A stretch of DNA of 64,000 nucleotides from CAYTAU01 sp964442075. GTDB taxonomy: Bacteria > Bacteroidota > Bacteroidia > Bacteroidales > CAYTAU01. Both the position numbers and the translations under genes were made by a program. Positions 36,422 to 45,223 of the stretch are shown here, one piece after another. The DNA lies in assembly GCA_964442075.1 (NCBI GenBank), contig CAYTWH010000017.1, positions 1 to 64,000 of the forward strand, read 5' to 3'. Numbering within the stretch: the first letter of the stretch is position 1; each line of letters opens with the position of its first letter. The notes beneath the pieces are model-generated. The model was not told where the DNA came from and searched no databases. It was given only the letters and a program-made list of their open reading frames with translations.

Positions 36422-38464
36422 ATGGATAAAATACAAAAAGGCGATAGCCTTACACAAAGCAAAGATTTAGTAAGCGAAAATATAGAAAAACTAAAAGAAT
36501 TATTTCCCGAAATTACCACCGAAGGAAACATAGATTTTGATGTATTAAAAGCCGTATTAGGCGATTATGTAGAAACTGATGAAGAATATTACCGTTTTAC
36601 TTGGGCAGGCAAAAGCAATGCTCGTAGAGAAGCCCACAAGCCAAGCACAGGAACACTACGCCCTGCAAAAGACGAAAGTGTAAATTGGGACAAAACACAA
36701 AACCTATACATAGAGGGTGATAACCTCGAAGTACTTAAGCTTTTACAAAAATCGTATGCCAATAAGGTTAAAATGATATATATAGACCCACCTTATAACA
36801 CTGGTAAAGATTTTGTATACAAAGACAACTATAAAGACAACCTACGCAACTACCAACAAATTACAGGGCAAGTTGATGCTGATGGCAATAAACTAAGCAC
36901 TAATTCCGAAAGTGAAGGACGTTATCACTCCAATTGGCTAAATATGATGTATCCTCGACTAAAACTAGCACGAAATTTACTAAAAGATGATGGCGTTATT
37001 TTTATGTCTATTGATGATAATGAAGTAGAAAATTTAAAGAAACTTGGGAGTGAAATTTTTGGAGAAGAGAATTATATAGCAAACTTGGCAGTACAGCTAA
37101 ATCCAAGAGGTAGAAATCTTGATAAATATGTTGCTAAAACTCACGAATCTGTTCTTATTTTTTCAAAAAAGATAGATCAAGAAAATACAATGGTTGGGAT
37201 TGAAAAATCAGGTGACATGGTTAAAGAATACAATAAAGAAGATATTAAAGGAAAATATAGACTTACTGGTCTTAGAAATAGGAATCAAGCTTTTAACCCG
37301 ATAACTCGTCCAAATTTATACTACCCTTTATATGTTGATCCAATTACATTGAAGGTTTCGGTAACTAAAGATGTTAATCATACAGAAGAAACCGTCCCAA
37401 TGACATCAGAAGGAGTAAAAACATGCTGGACTTGGGGAAAAGATAAAGTTAATAATGAAGTTGAATTATTAACAGCTGAAAAAATGGGTGATGAATGGAG
37501 GATTTATCGTAAAGATTATTTATTAGGAAACGATGGAAAAATTGCAACTTCTTTAGTGAAATCATTATGGTTAGAAAAAGAAATAAATAATGATTATGGT
37601 AAAAAATCAATAAAATCGTTATTTAATAAATCAATAATGGATTTTCCTAAATCAATTCATTTAATTACAAAGCTAGCTTTAACGGGTTTAGATACTAATG
37701 ATATTGTGTTGGACTTCTTTTCAGGCTCAGCCACTACAGCCCATGCAGTAATGCAATTAAATTCAGAAGATGGAGGTAATCGTAAGCATATACAAGTGCA
37801 ATTGCCCGAAGTTATAGACGAAAAAAGCGAGGCATACAAAGCAGGTTATAAAACTATTGCAGAAATAGGTAAAGAGCGTATTCGTAGAGCAGGCAAGAAA
37901 ATAATTGAAGAACAAAAGGCTAAACTTATTGTTCAAAAAGAAAAATTAGATAAATTAAAAGAAGATACTAAATTGTTTAAAGACGATGAGAAAATAGCTG
38001 CATTACAAAAAGAAATTGATGCACTACAATCTATAATAGATAATTTAGATATAGGTTTTAAAGTATTCAAATTAGATAGTTCTAACATAAATGCTTGGGA
38101 CGGCAATATAGAGAATTTAGAAGAAAACCTATTTGATGCAGAGCATAATATAAAAGCAGACCGTAGCGAAGAAGATATACTTTACGAAATATTGCTAAAA
38201 TATGGTTTAGATTTAACATTACCAATAGAGCAAAAGCAAATAGAAGGCAAAACAGTTTATAATGTTGGTATGGGTGCATTATTTATTTGCCTTGCCAATG
38301 GTATTACCAGCAAAGTAGCCGAGGGTATTGGTGCTTGGAAACAAGAATTACAACCAGAAATTTGCCGAGTAATATTTAAAGACAATGGCTTTTCCGATGT
38401 GGAAAAAACAAACTCTACACAAACCCTAAAACGCTTTGGTATAAGCGAAATTAAAAGTATTTAA
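36422..38464 (+). CDS. Type III restriction Mod subunit (beta-class adenine methyltransferase)
   Basis: 680 residues. Motif IV DPPYNTGKDFVY is at about residue 120 and motif I-like DFFSGSATTAHAVMQ at about 430. This IV-before-I order defines beta-class N6-adenine or N4-cytosine methylases, and the N-terminal region (LPEITTEG-like, YRFTWAGKS and NLYIEGDNLEVLKLLQ) is that of Mod proteins. The region between the motifs (about 190-400) is the target-recognition domain and sets specificity. It is the third gene of the helicase-DUF4391-Mod operon. Its partner Res lies 1.1 kb downstream, separated by an independent RNA-Abi unit. Confidence 0.93.
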   Translation: MDKIQKGDSLTQSKDLVSENIEKLKELFPEITTEGNIDFDVLKAVLGDYVETDEEYYRFTWAGKSNARREAHKPSTGTLRPAKDESVNWDKTQNLYIEGDNLEVLKLLQKSYANKVKMIYIDPPYNTGKDFVYKDNYKDNLRNYQQITGQVDADGNKLSTNSESEGRYHSNWLNMMYPRLKLARNLLKDDGVIFMSIDDNEVENLKKLGSEIFGEENYIANLAVQLNPRGRNLDKYVAKTHESVLIFSKKIDQENTMVGIEKSGDMVKEYNKEDIKGKYRLTGLRNRNQAFNPITRPNLYYPLYVDPITLKVSVTKDVNHTEETVPMTSEGVKTCWTWGKDKVNNEVELLTAEKMGDEWRIYRKDYLLGNDGKIATSLVKSLWLEKEINNDYGKKSIKSLFNKSIMDFPKSIHLITKLALTGLDTNDIVLDFFSGSATTAHAVMQLNSEDGGNRKHIQVQLPEVIDEKSEAYKAGYKTIAEIGKERIRRAGKKIIEEQKAKLIVQKEKLDKLKEDTKLFKDDEKIAALQKEIDALQSIIDNLDIGFKVFKLDSSNINAWDGNIENLEENLFDAEHNIKADRSEEDILYEILLKYGLDLTLPIEQKQIEGKTVYNVGMGALFICLANGITSKVAEGIGAWKQELQPEICRVIFKDNGFSDVEKTNSTQTLKRFGISEIKSI

Positions 38465-38508
38465 TTTTTAACAATGTTTAAAATAAACAAAAAAATATTG
38501 TCTAATTC

Positions 38509-38538
38509 TTTGTTCATAACAAAATTGTCGTATATTTG
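38509..38538 (+). promoter_or_regulatory. Promoter of the RNA-Abi unit
   Basis: A -33 TTTG at 38509-38512 and a -7 TATATTTG at 38531-38538 lie 18 nt apart, close to the Bacteroidota consensus. Transcription would begin at about 38545, directly at the base of the GC-rich hairpin. This gives the RNA and Abi gene their own promoter inside the restriction locus. Confidence 0.7.
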
Positions 38539-38545
38539 CAGTAAT

Positions 38546-38600
38546 AATACCTGTCACGCTTCCCATTTGAACAGCGCACCCCGACAGGTTTTCGCTTTTT
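38546..38600 (+). ncRNA. Structured RNA candidate upstream of the Abi gene
   Basis: This is a GC-rich block in a very AT-rich gap. An outer stem pairs ACCTGTC (38549-38555) with GACAGGT (38583-38589). Inside, CGCT (38557-38560) can pair with AGCG (38573-38576). The same AGCG can instead pair with CGCT at 38593-38596 beyond the outer stem, giving a pseudoknot option. A run of T follows. The fold begins where the promoter predicts the transcript start and ends about 30 nt before the Abi ATG. From memory, structured RNAs of this general kind have been linked to AbiF/AbiD-type genes. The role (antitoxin-like partner, attenuator or guide) is unknown. Confidence 0.6.
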
Positions 38601-38628
38601 ATATAGGCAATGGAAATAATAATTGTCT

Positions 38629-39552
38629 ATGAGGTACGCAAAACAAGCACTAAGTTTTACCGATCAAATTAATAAATTAGAAAGTAGAGGTTTAAGTTTT
38701 AACAGTAAAACTTATGCCGAAGAAATACTTTCTAGCATAAGTTATTATCGTTTGCGTGCTTATACATACTCGTTTCAAGATAATACTACAAGCAATCATC
38801 CTTTTAATGTAGATATAAGTTTCGAAGAGATAATATCGCTTTATAGGTTCGATCAAAAATTAAGAATACTAATTTTTAATGCAATGGAAAAAATTGAAGT
38901 TGCATTACGCACACAAATAATTCATCAGTTTGCTGTCGATTATGGTAGCCATTGGCAAACGGATAGTAATTTATTTAAAACAAATCGTAATCGAAAAGGA
39001 GAATTGTTTTTCGATGTTCATCAACGTACCTTAGAAATAGAAATAAGTCGTTCGGGCGAAACATTTATAGAGCATTATCAAAATAAATATGATACACCAA
39101 AAATGCCACCATCGTGGATGACACTTGAAGTAGTGAGTATGGGAACATTATCAAAAATTTACAAAAGTTTAAAAACTTGCGATGCAAAAAAACGAGTAGC
39201 TCGAAAATTTGCTTTGCCAAATCCATATATTTTAGAAAATTGGATGTTAAGTTTTTCGCATTTACGAAATATTTGCGCACACCATAGTCGTTTATGGAAC
39301 AGGCGACTAACAACTAATATTGAATTTCCACGTAATCCACGTAATCCATTTTATAGTCAGGTCGATTTGCAAAATATATTACCTTATAAAATATTTGCCT
39401 CTTTACTATCAATAAACTATATGTTAAAAACCATTGATAGTAATAGCAGTTTTAATATAGAGTTAAAAGAATTAATGCAAGATTGTCCAGTAAATGAAGA
39501 AAGAGCAATGGGATTTCCTAATAATTGGGAAACTCATAATTTCTGGAACTAA
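38629..39552 (+). CDS. Abi_2 (AbiD/AbiF-like) HEPN abortive-infection protein
   Basis: 307 residues from the ATG at 38629, preferred to a TTG two codons before. The family signature is complete: YAKQALSFTDQINKLESRGL, SSISYYRLRAYTYSF, AMEKIEVALRTQIIHQF, PPSWMTLEVVSMGTLSKIYK and NWMLSFSHLRNICAHHSRLW. The last holds the HEPN motif R-N-x(3)-H (about residue 213), which in this superfamily usually marks an RNase. Such proteins abort phage infection. It has its own promoter and RNA candidate and sits between Mod and Res, with Res starting 15 bp after its stop. It may therefore be co-transcribed with the nuclease. Confidence 0.92.
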   Translation: MRYAKQALSFTDQINKLESRGLSFNSKTYAEEILSSISYYRLRAYTYSFQDNTTSNHPFNVDISFEEIISLYRFDQKLRILIFNAMEKIEVALRTQIIHQFAVDYGSHWQTDSNLFKTNRNRKGELFFDVHQRTLEIEISRSGETFIEHYQNKYDTPKMPPSWMTLEVVSMGTLSKIYKSLKTCDAKKRVARKFALPNPYILENWMLSFSHLRNICAHHSRLWNRRLTTNIEFPRNPRNPFYSQVDLQNILPYKIFASLLSINYMLKTIDSNSSFNIELKELMQDCPVNEERAMGFPNNWETHNFWN

Positions 39553-39567
39553 AAAAACTAATATTAA

Positions 39568-42500
39568 ATGAAAATACAATTCGATAGTGCCTTAGATTTT
39601 CAAAAAGATGCAATAAATGCTATTGTAGATATATATAGAGGACAAGAAGTATGTAAATCAAATTTTTCTGTTTTCTCACCAGATTATATTGAAAAACATT
39701 ATGCCACACAGTATAAAGAAGAGGGTACAGGAAATCTTTTACATACAAATTTAAACGATGGTATTATACTCGAAAATGTTCAAAATATACAATTAGCTAA
39801 CGGATTAAAACCATCTAGCAGAAATGAAATAGATCGTAAAAATTTAGATTTCACCATAGAAATGGAGACTGGTACCGGAAAAACTTATGTTTATTTGCGT
39901 ACTATTATGGAACTATATAAGAAATATGGTTTTTCAAAACATATTATTGTTGTTCCATCAATTTCAATAAAAGAGGGAGTTTATAAAACTTTACAAATTA
40001 CCGAAGAACATTTTAAACTTTTATACGAAAATATTAACTATAATTATTTCATTTACGATAGTGGAAAGTTAAATCAAGTTAGAGATTTTGCAACCAATAA
40101 TAATCTTGAAATAATGGTTATAAATATTGATGCTTTTCGTAAAAGTTTCGAAAATATAGAAGATAATAGCAAAAAAGCAAATATTATACATAGGTATAAC
40201 GATAAATTAGGTTATAAGCCATTAGACCTAATAACTAATACAAATCCAATAGTATATATTGATGAGCCTCAAAGTACAATGAGTACTGACATTGCAAAAA
40301 AAGCAGTACAAAGTTTAAATCCTTTGGCTATTATACGTTATTCGGCAACGCATAAAGAAAAAATAAACTTAATGTATAAGTTAGATGCTGTTGATGCTTA
40401 CGATAAAAAATTGGTGAAACAAATTGAAGTTGGTTCAATCCAAACTGAAGGTGTAAGTAGTCAGGCATATATTAAACTCTTAAAAATAAATATCAGCAAA
40501 GGTAAACCTACTGCAAAGGTTGAAGTAGATATATTTAAAAATGGCAAAATATCGAGAAAAGTAATTACAGTAAAGCAGAATTCTGATTTAGAAGAATTAA
40601 CAAACAGAACAGAGTATGAGGGCTATATTGTTAAAGATATGTATGCAAATAACAATATTAAATATATTGATTTTACAGGAAACGATACAGAATTAAAAGA
40701 AGGCGAAGCTGTTGGAAATATCGACGATACAGAGATAAAAACTGCAATGATACGCAAAACAATAGAAGAACATTTAGATAAAGAATTAGTATTAAATCCA
40801 CAAGGAATAAAAGTACTTAGTTTGTTCTTCTTAGATTCAGTTAAGAATTATAGGATTTACAACGAAGATGGTAATAGAAGTAATGGTAAATACGCCGAAA
40901 TATTCGAAAAAGAATATTTAAAACTAATAAGGAAAACAAAATATATTAGTCTTTTTAGCGAGATAAAAGATTATGAGCTTGATGCCTCGCAAGTTCATGA
41001 CGGATATTTTTCAATAGATAAAAAAAGTAAAGCAAGTAACACAAAAGATAAATTTGAATATTATAAAGATACAACAGGAAACACCAATGCAGATGAAGAT
41101 GCTTATAGCCTTATTATGAAGGATAAAGAAACTTTATTATCGTTGTATGATGGAAAAGATCCAAAAAAGAAACTTAGATTTATATTCTCGCATTCGGCAT
41201 TAAAAGAAGGTTGGGATAATCCTAATGTATTTCAAATTTGCACCTTAAAAGATGCAGGAAACTCTGACATAAGACGACGACAAGAAATTGGTCGTGGTTT
41301 AAGATTATGTGTAAACCAAGATGGCGAACGCGTACAAGGTTTTGGAGTTAATACATTAACCGTTTTAGCATCAGAATCGTATGTGGATTTTGTTGATAAT
41401 TTGCAAAAAGAAATTGAGAAAGATACAGGCATACGTTTTGGAATAATTGAAAACCATACATTTAGTAATATTGTTGTAAGTATAGATGGCGACACAACAA
41501 ATTATTTAGGACAAGAACAATCTGAACTGCTATATAATTACTTAATCGAAATCGAGTATATCGATAAAAAAGGTAAAGTTCAAGATAAATTAAGAGTGGA
41601 CTTAAAGGAAGGTGATGTAAATTTACCAGAAGCATTTACAAGCGATGAACATGTTGAAAAACAAATATTAACTAATCTTAAAAACTCTGCCGGCAAACTC
41701 GAAATTAAAGATGGGAACAAGAAAGAACGAGTGCAAGTTAACAAGCAGGTTTTATATAGTCCAGAATTTAAGGCATTATGGGATAAAGTGAAATTTAAAA
41801 CTACATTTTCAGTAGATTTTGATTCTGACAATCTTATTAATGAATGCATAAATGCTATTGATGATAGAATAAAAATATCGAGGGGTAAACTACATTACAC
41901 AAAAGCAGAGTTAGATATTAGCATAGGAGGTATAGATGTTGACGACGATAAAATTAAAACAAGTACTCAGAATTTAGATATTGATGTTGAAGTACTACCA
42001 GATATAGTGAGCTATTTACAGAACGAAACACAATTAACAAGAAAATCTATTGTAAAAATCCTGACAGACATTAATAAATTAGAATATTTTAAAATAAATC
42101 CACAAAAATTTATAGAAGGTTGTATTGATATTATTAACGAACAAATGCGACTTCATATTATAGATGGCATTTCGTACAAAAAAATAGGCGACACAGAATA
42201 TTACAGTCAAGAACTTTTTGAGAATGAAGAATTGTTTGGCTATTTAAAAAGCAATTTAAAAGAAAGTTTTAAATCACCTTATACTTATGTTGTTTATGAT
42301 TCGTCTATAGAATCAAAATTAGTAAGCGAATTTGAAAATAGTGGTAATATATCGGTATATACAAAACTACCCGATTGGTTTAAAATTGATACTCCTCTTG
42401 GATCTTATAATCCAGATTGGGCTGTCCTTTGGAAAGATGAAAACGAAGAAAAATTATTCTTTGTTGTAGAATCAAAAGGGAGTACCAGTTTATTTGATTT

Positions 42501-42621
42501 ACGCCCAAAAGAGCAGGGTAAGATTGATTGTGGTAAAAAACATTTTAAAGAATTAGATAGTGAAATGATTGTTGCAAAAGATATGAGTGATATTGAAGAT
42601 TATGCATTAAACAACAAGTAA
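39568..42621 (+). CDS. Type III restriction Res subunit (helicase-nuclease)
   Basis: 1017 residues. The DEAD-like helicase core has Walker A METGTGKT (about 100), motif II VYIDEPQ (about 231), RYSATHKEK as motif III, SALKEGWDNPNVFQICTL and the motif VI-like RRRQEIGRGLRLC. The C-terminus holds the PD-(D/E)xK nuclease: NPDWAVLW (about 949) and VVESKGS (about 967). Res translocates on DNA with Mod and cuts when two head-to-head sites meet. It is full length and apparently intact. It follows the Abi gene by 15 bp instead of following mod directly, as in standard type III loci. Confidence 0.93.
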   Translation: MKIQFDSALDFQKDAINAIVDIYRGQEVCKSNFSVFSPDYIEKHYATQYKEEGTGNLLHTNLNDGIILENVQNIQLANGLKPSSRNEIDRKNLDFTIEMETGTGKTYVYLRTIMELYKKYGFSKHIIVVPSISIKEGVYKTLQITEEHFKLLYENINYNYFIYDSGKLNQVRDFATNNNLEIMVINIDAFRKSFENIEDNSKKANIIHRYNDKLGYKPLDLITNTNPIVYIDEPQSTMSTDIAKKAVQSLNPLAIIRYSATHKEKINLMYKLDAVDAYDKKLVKQIEVGSIQTEGVSSQAYIKLLKINISKGKPTAKVEVDIFKNGKISRKVITVKQNSDLEELTNRTEYEGYIVKDMYANNNIKYIDFTGNDTELKEGEAVGNIDDTEIKTAMIRKTIEEHLDKELVLNPQGIKVLSLFFLDSVKNYRIYNEDGNRSNGKYAEIFEKEYLKLIRKTKYISLFSEIKDYELDASQVHDGYFSIDKKSKASNTKDKFEYYKDTTGNTNADEDAYSLIMKDKETLLSLYDGKDPKKKLRFIFSHSALKEGWDNPNVFQICTLKDAGNSDIRRRQEIGRGLRLCVNQDGERVQGFGVNTLTVLASESYVDFVDNLQKEIEKDTGIRFGIIENHTFSNIVVSIDGDTTNYLGQEQSELLYNYLIEIEYIDKKGKVQDKLRVDLKEGDVNLPEAFTSDEHVEKQILTNLKNSAGKLEIKDGNKKERVQVNKQVLYSPEFKALWDKVKFKTTFSVDFDSDNLINECINAIDDRIKISRGKLHYTKAELDISIGGIDVDDDKIKTSTQNLDIDVEVLPDIVSYLQNETQLTRKSIVKILTDINKLEYFKINPQKFIEGCIDIINEQMRLHIIDGISYKKIGDTEYYSQELFENEELFGYLKSNLKESFKSPYTYVVYDSSIESKLVSEFENSGNISVYTKLPDWFKIDTPLGSYNPDWAVLWKDENEEKLFFVVESKGSTSLFDLRPKEQGKIDCGKKHFKELDSEMIVAKDMSDIEDYALNNK

Positions 42622-42757
42622 TAATTATGAAAATGATGACAGGTAGGGCTTTAATCATAAGCGAAGCAAGTGATTTTATAAAGATTGTAATTAAGGTTAA
42701 GTAAATATGTTTCTAATGTTAGAAAGTATTTTATTAGAGAAACAATAAATTCAAAAA

Positions 42758-43258
42758 TTAGCTCATCCTAACCCCCTCCAAATAAACCTCTCCTATCCCA
42801 TATAAACCAAATATCTCATTCTTCAACCTAACTAAATTAACAACATCCTCATAATTATATTTGAGGACTTTTTGCTTTTTATAAGGGTTTTTCCAATCTT
42901 CAACAAGCTTCCAAATATTGGTTTTGTATTCTTTTTGAGTACGTTTAATTTCAAACATTTCTTCGAAAGAAGATAGTTTGTAAGAGTCCATTCCTGGCAT
43001 AATGTCCCGAAATACTTTTAGGAGGTTAATACAACGGTAATTATTGCGAATATCAAGTCCTGTAGATTTTTCAAGCATTCCGATATCGGGACCATAAAAA
43101 TAGATATAACCATCTACTGGTTCCAGCATAGCAAGGATATTTTCCATTGTGAGTGTTTCATCATGGAGTAATGTTGTAGTTGAGATATTGTAGGCATATC
43201 CTATTAGATAAACTTCCTGGTTAAAAAACCATTCAAGGTCAAGATATAGATCTGTCAT
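42758..43258 (-). CDS. RNase H-like (YprB-type) exonuclease-fold protein
   Basis: 166 residues from the ATG at 43258 (MTDLYLDLEW), chosen because the family begins there. Acidic residues fit a DEDD-type nuclease: DLEW near the N-terminus, the middle YGPDIGMLEKSTG, and the late YNYEDVVNLVRLK. The conserved CINLLKVFRDIMPGMDSYKL segment, followed by LSSFEEMFEIKR, matches the RNase_H_2/YprB pattern. It is shorter than many relatives. It reads toward the end of the res gene and is probably a phage or mobile-element accessory. The target is unknown. Confidence 0.7.
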   Translation of the reverse strand: MTDLYLDLEWFFNQEVYLIGYAYNISTTTLLHDETLTMENILAMLEPVDGYIYFYGPDIGMLEKSTGLDIRNNYRCINLLKVFRDIMPGMDSYKLSSFEEMFEIKRTQKEYKTNIWKLVEDWKNPYKKQKVLKYNYEDVVNLVRLKNEIFGLYGIGEVYLEGVRMS

Positions 43259-43397
43259 ATTAGAATTAGGAATTAAAAATTTTGAGTTTTTAAAATTACT
43301 GCTTATCACAGGAAGATTGTTATTAACTGGTTCTTATGCACTCGTTTAGTCTCCTTTGCATTTTGAATAAATGTAGTATTGCTGTAATTTTGTAGGC

Positions 43398-43583
43398 ATG
43401 GAAAATGGAAGATCATACACATTTCAAGAGCTTGCAGCACACTATAAAGTTGACTCAAGAACCCTTTATAATTGGTTAGCTCCAATAAGAGAAGAATTAC
43501 TAGATATGAATCCGGTAAGGAAAAAAAGAATGAGGGTTTTAATACCAAAACAGGTCAGAAGAATAAGAGAATTTTTAAACTAA
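43398..43583 (+). CDS. Small helix-turn-helix protein
   Basis: 61 residues: SYTFQELAAHYKVDSRTLYN forms a helix-turn-helix, followed by RKKRMRVLIPKQVRRIREFL, a basic wing-like end. It is a probable DNA-binding regulator of the mobile-element kind. The stop codon is 3 bp before the downstream methylase ATG, so the two form an operon. Confidence 0.75.
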   Translation: MENGRSYTFQELAAHYKVDSRTLYNWLAPIREELLDMNPVRKKRMRVLIPKQVRRIREFLN

Positions 43584-43586
43584 GAA

Positions 43587-44117
43587 ATGAGTTTATTAGA
43601 GGTAAAAAAAGAATTTTCAAAGCGAGGAGCATTTGATGAGTTATATACTCCAGATGAAGCTGTGAAAATGATTTTACCTTTTATTCCTAAAAATGTGAAA
43701 ATAATTTGGGAATGTACAGCAATAAAAGAAAGCAGAATTGTTAAAATATTAAGAGAAAACGGATATCATGTAATAACATCACATATTGCAGAAGGAATGG
43801 ATTTCTTTAAATACGAACCGGAACAATATGATATGATAATTACTAACCCACCCTACTCAATTAAAGATAAATTTCTAAAAAGGTCATTCGATTTAAAAAA
43901 GCCATTTATGTTCTTACTTCCTTTGACTAGCCTTGAAGGAATGAATAGAAGTAAAATGTATAGAAAGAACAAAATCCAATTATTAATACCTGATAAAAGA
44001 TTTAATTTCAAACCAAAAAAGAAAAGCGGAGCATGGTTTCAAACTACATGGTTTACTTTTGGCTTAGGATTACAAAATGATTTGAATTTTGTTGCTTTGA
44101 ATGAATCGTATACTTAA
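43587..44117 (+). CDS. Orphan DNA methyltransferase-like protein
   Basis: 176 residues. Motif IV reads MIITNPPYSIKDKFL, typical of N6-adenine or N4-cytosine methylases. The SAM-binding part is WECTAIKESRIVKILRENGY preceded by YTPDEAVKMILPFIP, a layout seen in small phage-encoded methylases. No nuclease partner is adjacent, so it probably protects or marks element DNA. The motif I glycine pattern is weak (ECTAIKES instead of FxGxG), so activity needs proof. Confidence 0.7.
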   Translation: MSLLEVKKEFSKRGAFDELYTPDEAVKMILPFIPKNVKIIWECTAIKESRIVKILRENGYHVITSHIAEGMDFFKYEPEQYDMIITNPPYSIKDKFLKRSFDLKKPFMFLLPLTSLEGMNRSKMYRKNKIQLLIPDKRFNFKPKKKSGAWFQTTWFTFGLGLQNDLNFVALNESYT

Positions 44118-44135
44118 AAATTGACAGTAGAATAC

Positions 44136-44693
44136 TTAAACCGCTAAAAGATCATCTTTTTTTAATTTCAGTTTTGAATTATCCATACTATCAATTGTAA
44201 ATTTTATGCGATTTCTTGATTCTGTGTTCAAAAATCTTGGAACAAGATTATTTAAATCAATATTTAAGAGACGACTAATTACAACTATATCTTTCATTGA
44301 TAAAGGTGAAATACCATTTATAATTTCAGAAGTATAGCTTTTTGAATGGTCTAAAATATCTCCAAGTTGCTGTTGACTTATATCGAAATATTTTAATTTA
44401 TTTTTTATAAGTATTTTTCGTTTTTGAAGGAATTCTCTTTCAAGTTCAGCTATAAATTCAGCTTTGTCACTTTCAATTAATTGTTCTTCAGTAACAGCGT
44501 CACTGTCTGACCAATGTTCATTTTCATATTCCTTAATAAGAGAACGTAGCTTTTTTCTCACAGGAATCAGATTAGGATCATCTTTTTCTAATAATCTTAA
44601 CTTCCTATCAAAAACATAAGCTCTTTCAAGTTCAAGCTCGCTATTAAGTTGCTTTAACTCTTTAATTGTATTAATATCAAATTGATTTTCCAT
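44136..44693 (-). CDS. higA: HigA-like antitoxin (XRE helix-turn-helix)
   Basis: 185 residues. The centre carries an XRE-type helix-turn-helix (ISQQQLGDILDHSKSYTSEI, then INGISPLSMKDIVVISRLL). The N-terminal 90 residues are helical and charged. It lies 11 bp downstream of the HigB-like toxin on the minus strand, the toxin-first order of higBA modules. It should neutralise the toxin and repress the promoter. Confidence 0.82.
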   Translation of the reverse strand: MENQFDINTIKELKQLNSELELERAYVFDRKLRLLEKDDPNLIPVRKKLRSLIKEYENEHWSDSDAVTEEQLIESDKAEFIAELEREFLQKRKILIKNKLKYFDISQQQLGDILDHSKSYTSEIINGISPLSMKDIVVISRLLNIDLNNLVPRFLNTESRNRIKFTIDSMDNSKLKLKKDDLLAV

Positions 44694-44704
44694 GTTATAA
44701 AAAA

Positions 44705-45049
44705 TTAACTAATCCATTCATTATCTCTTAACCATTTTTTGATGGTGTTCTTATTATTTTTAAATATTCGTTCATAAGAATCATGATCACCAGTCCAAAC
44801 AATTGTTGCTTCTCCATCATTATCAAACTCAACAAGTATCATAGTTCTATGAACGTTAATATCAAAGAAATAAAATCCATCATTATGAGCAAGGTCTGCA
44901 TCTGGTCTGCTTTCTATGATGTCAGTTGGAGTTGTCCAATCAGCAGCTTCAATATCATCAATTAATTGATCAATTGCTTTTCCCAATTTGGTATTACCTT
45001 TATTCTTCGATTTTAGCTTTGTAAGCTTCTTCTTTCCTACTAATTCCAA
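44705..45049 (-). CDS. higB: HigB-like toxin (RelE superfamily)
   Basis: 114 residues with the HigB_toxin pattern: AADWTTPTDIIESRPDADLA, FYFFDINVHRTMILVEFDND and ATIVWTGDHDSYERIF. Members cleave mRNA at the ribosome. It is the first gene of the pair with a -7 box 23 bp upstream. The pair is intact and sits between the methylase and the phage-like cluster. Confidence 0.8.
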   Translation of the reverse strand: MELVGKKKLTKLKSKNKGNTKLGKAIDQLIDDIEAADWTTPTDIIESRPDADLAHNDGFYFFDINVHRTMILVEFDNDGEATIVWTGDHDSYERIFKNNKNTIKKWLRDNEWIS

Positions 45050-45071
45050 AACTTGCTCATTAATATTTACG

Positions 45072-45107
45072 CAAAGATAATAATAAAGTTCGGAATAAAT
45101 CAGAACT
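45072..45107 (-). promoter_or_regulatory. higBA promoter and operator
   Basis: TATCTTTG on the minus strand (45072-45079) is a -7 TAnnTTTG box 23 bp before higB. Immediately upstream, AGTTC (45087-45091) and GAACT (45103-45107) form an inverted repeat where HigA could bind over the -33 region. Confidence 0.55.
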
Positions 45108-45223
45108 ATTGATTTTTTTAAGAAATTACCATGAATTAAAAGAACTTACCTCTATTTAGCTCCGTTAAAGGAAAACACCATTTCAGACTGTCATAATATT
45201 GTAGTGAAATTTCATTGTAATTT

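Noticed and set aside
32488..42621. DISARM or BREX system
   Set aside because: A SNF2 helicase and a methylase are present, but DrmA/DrmB, PglZ and BrxC-type genes are absent. Mod and Res identify a type III-like locus.
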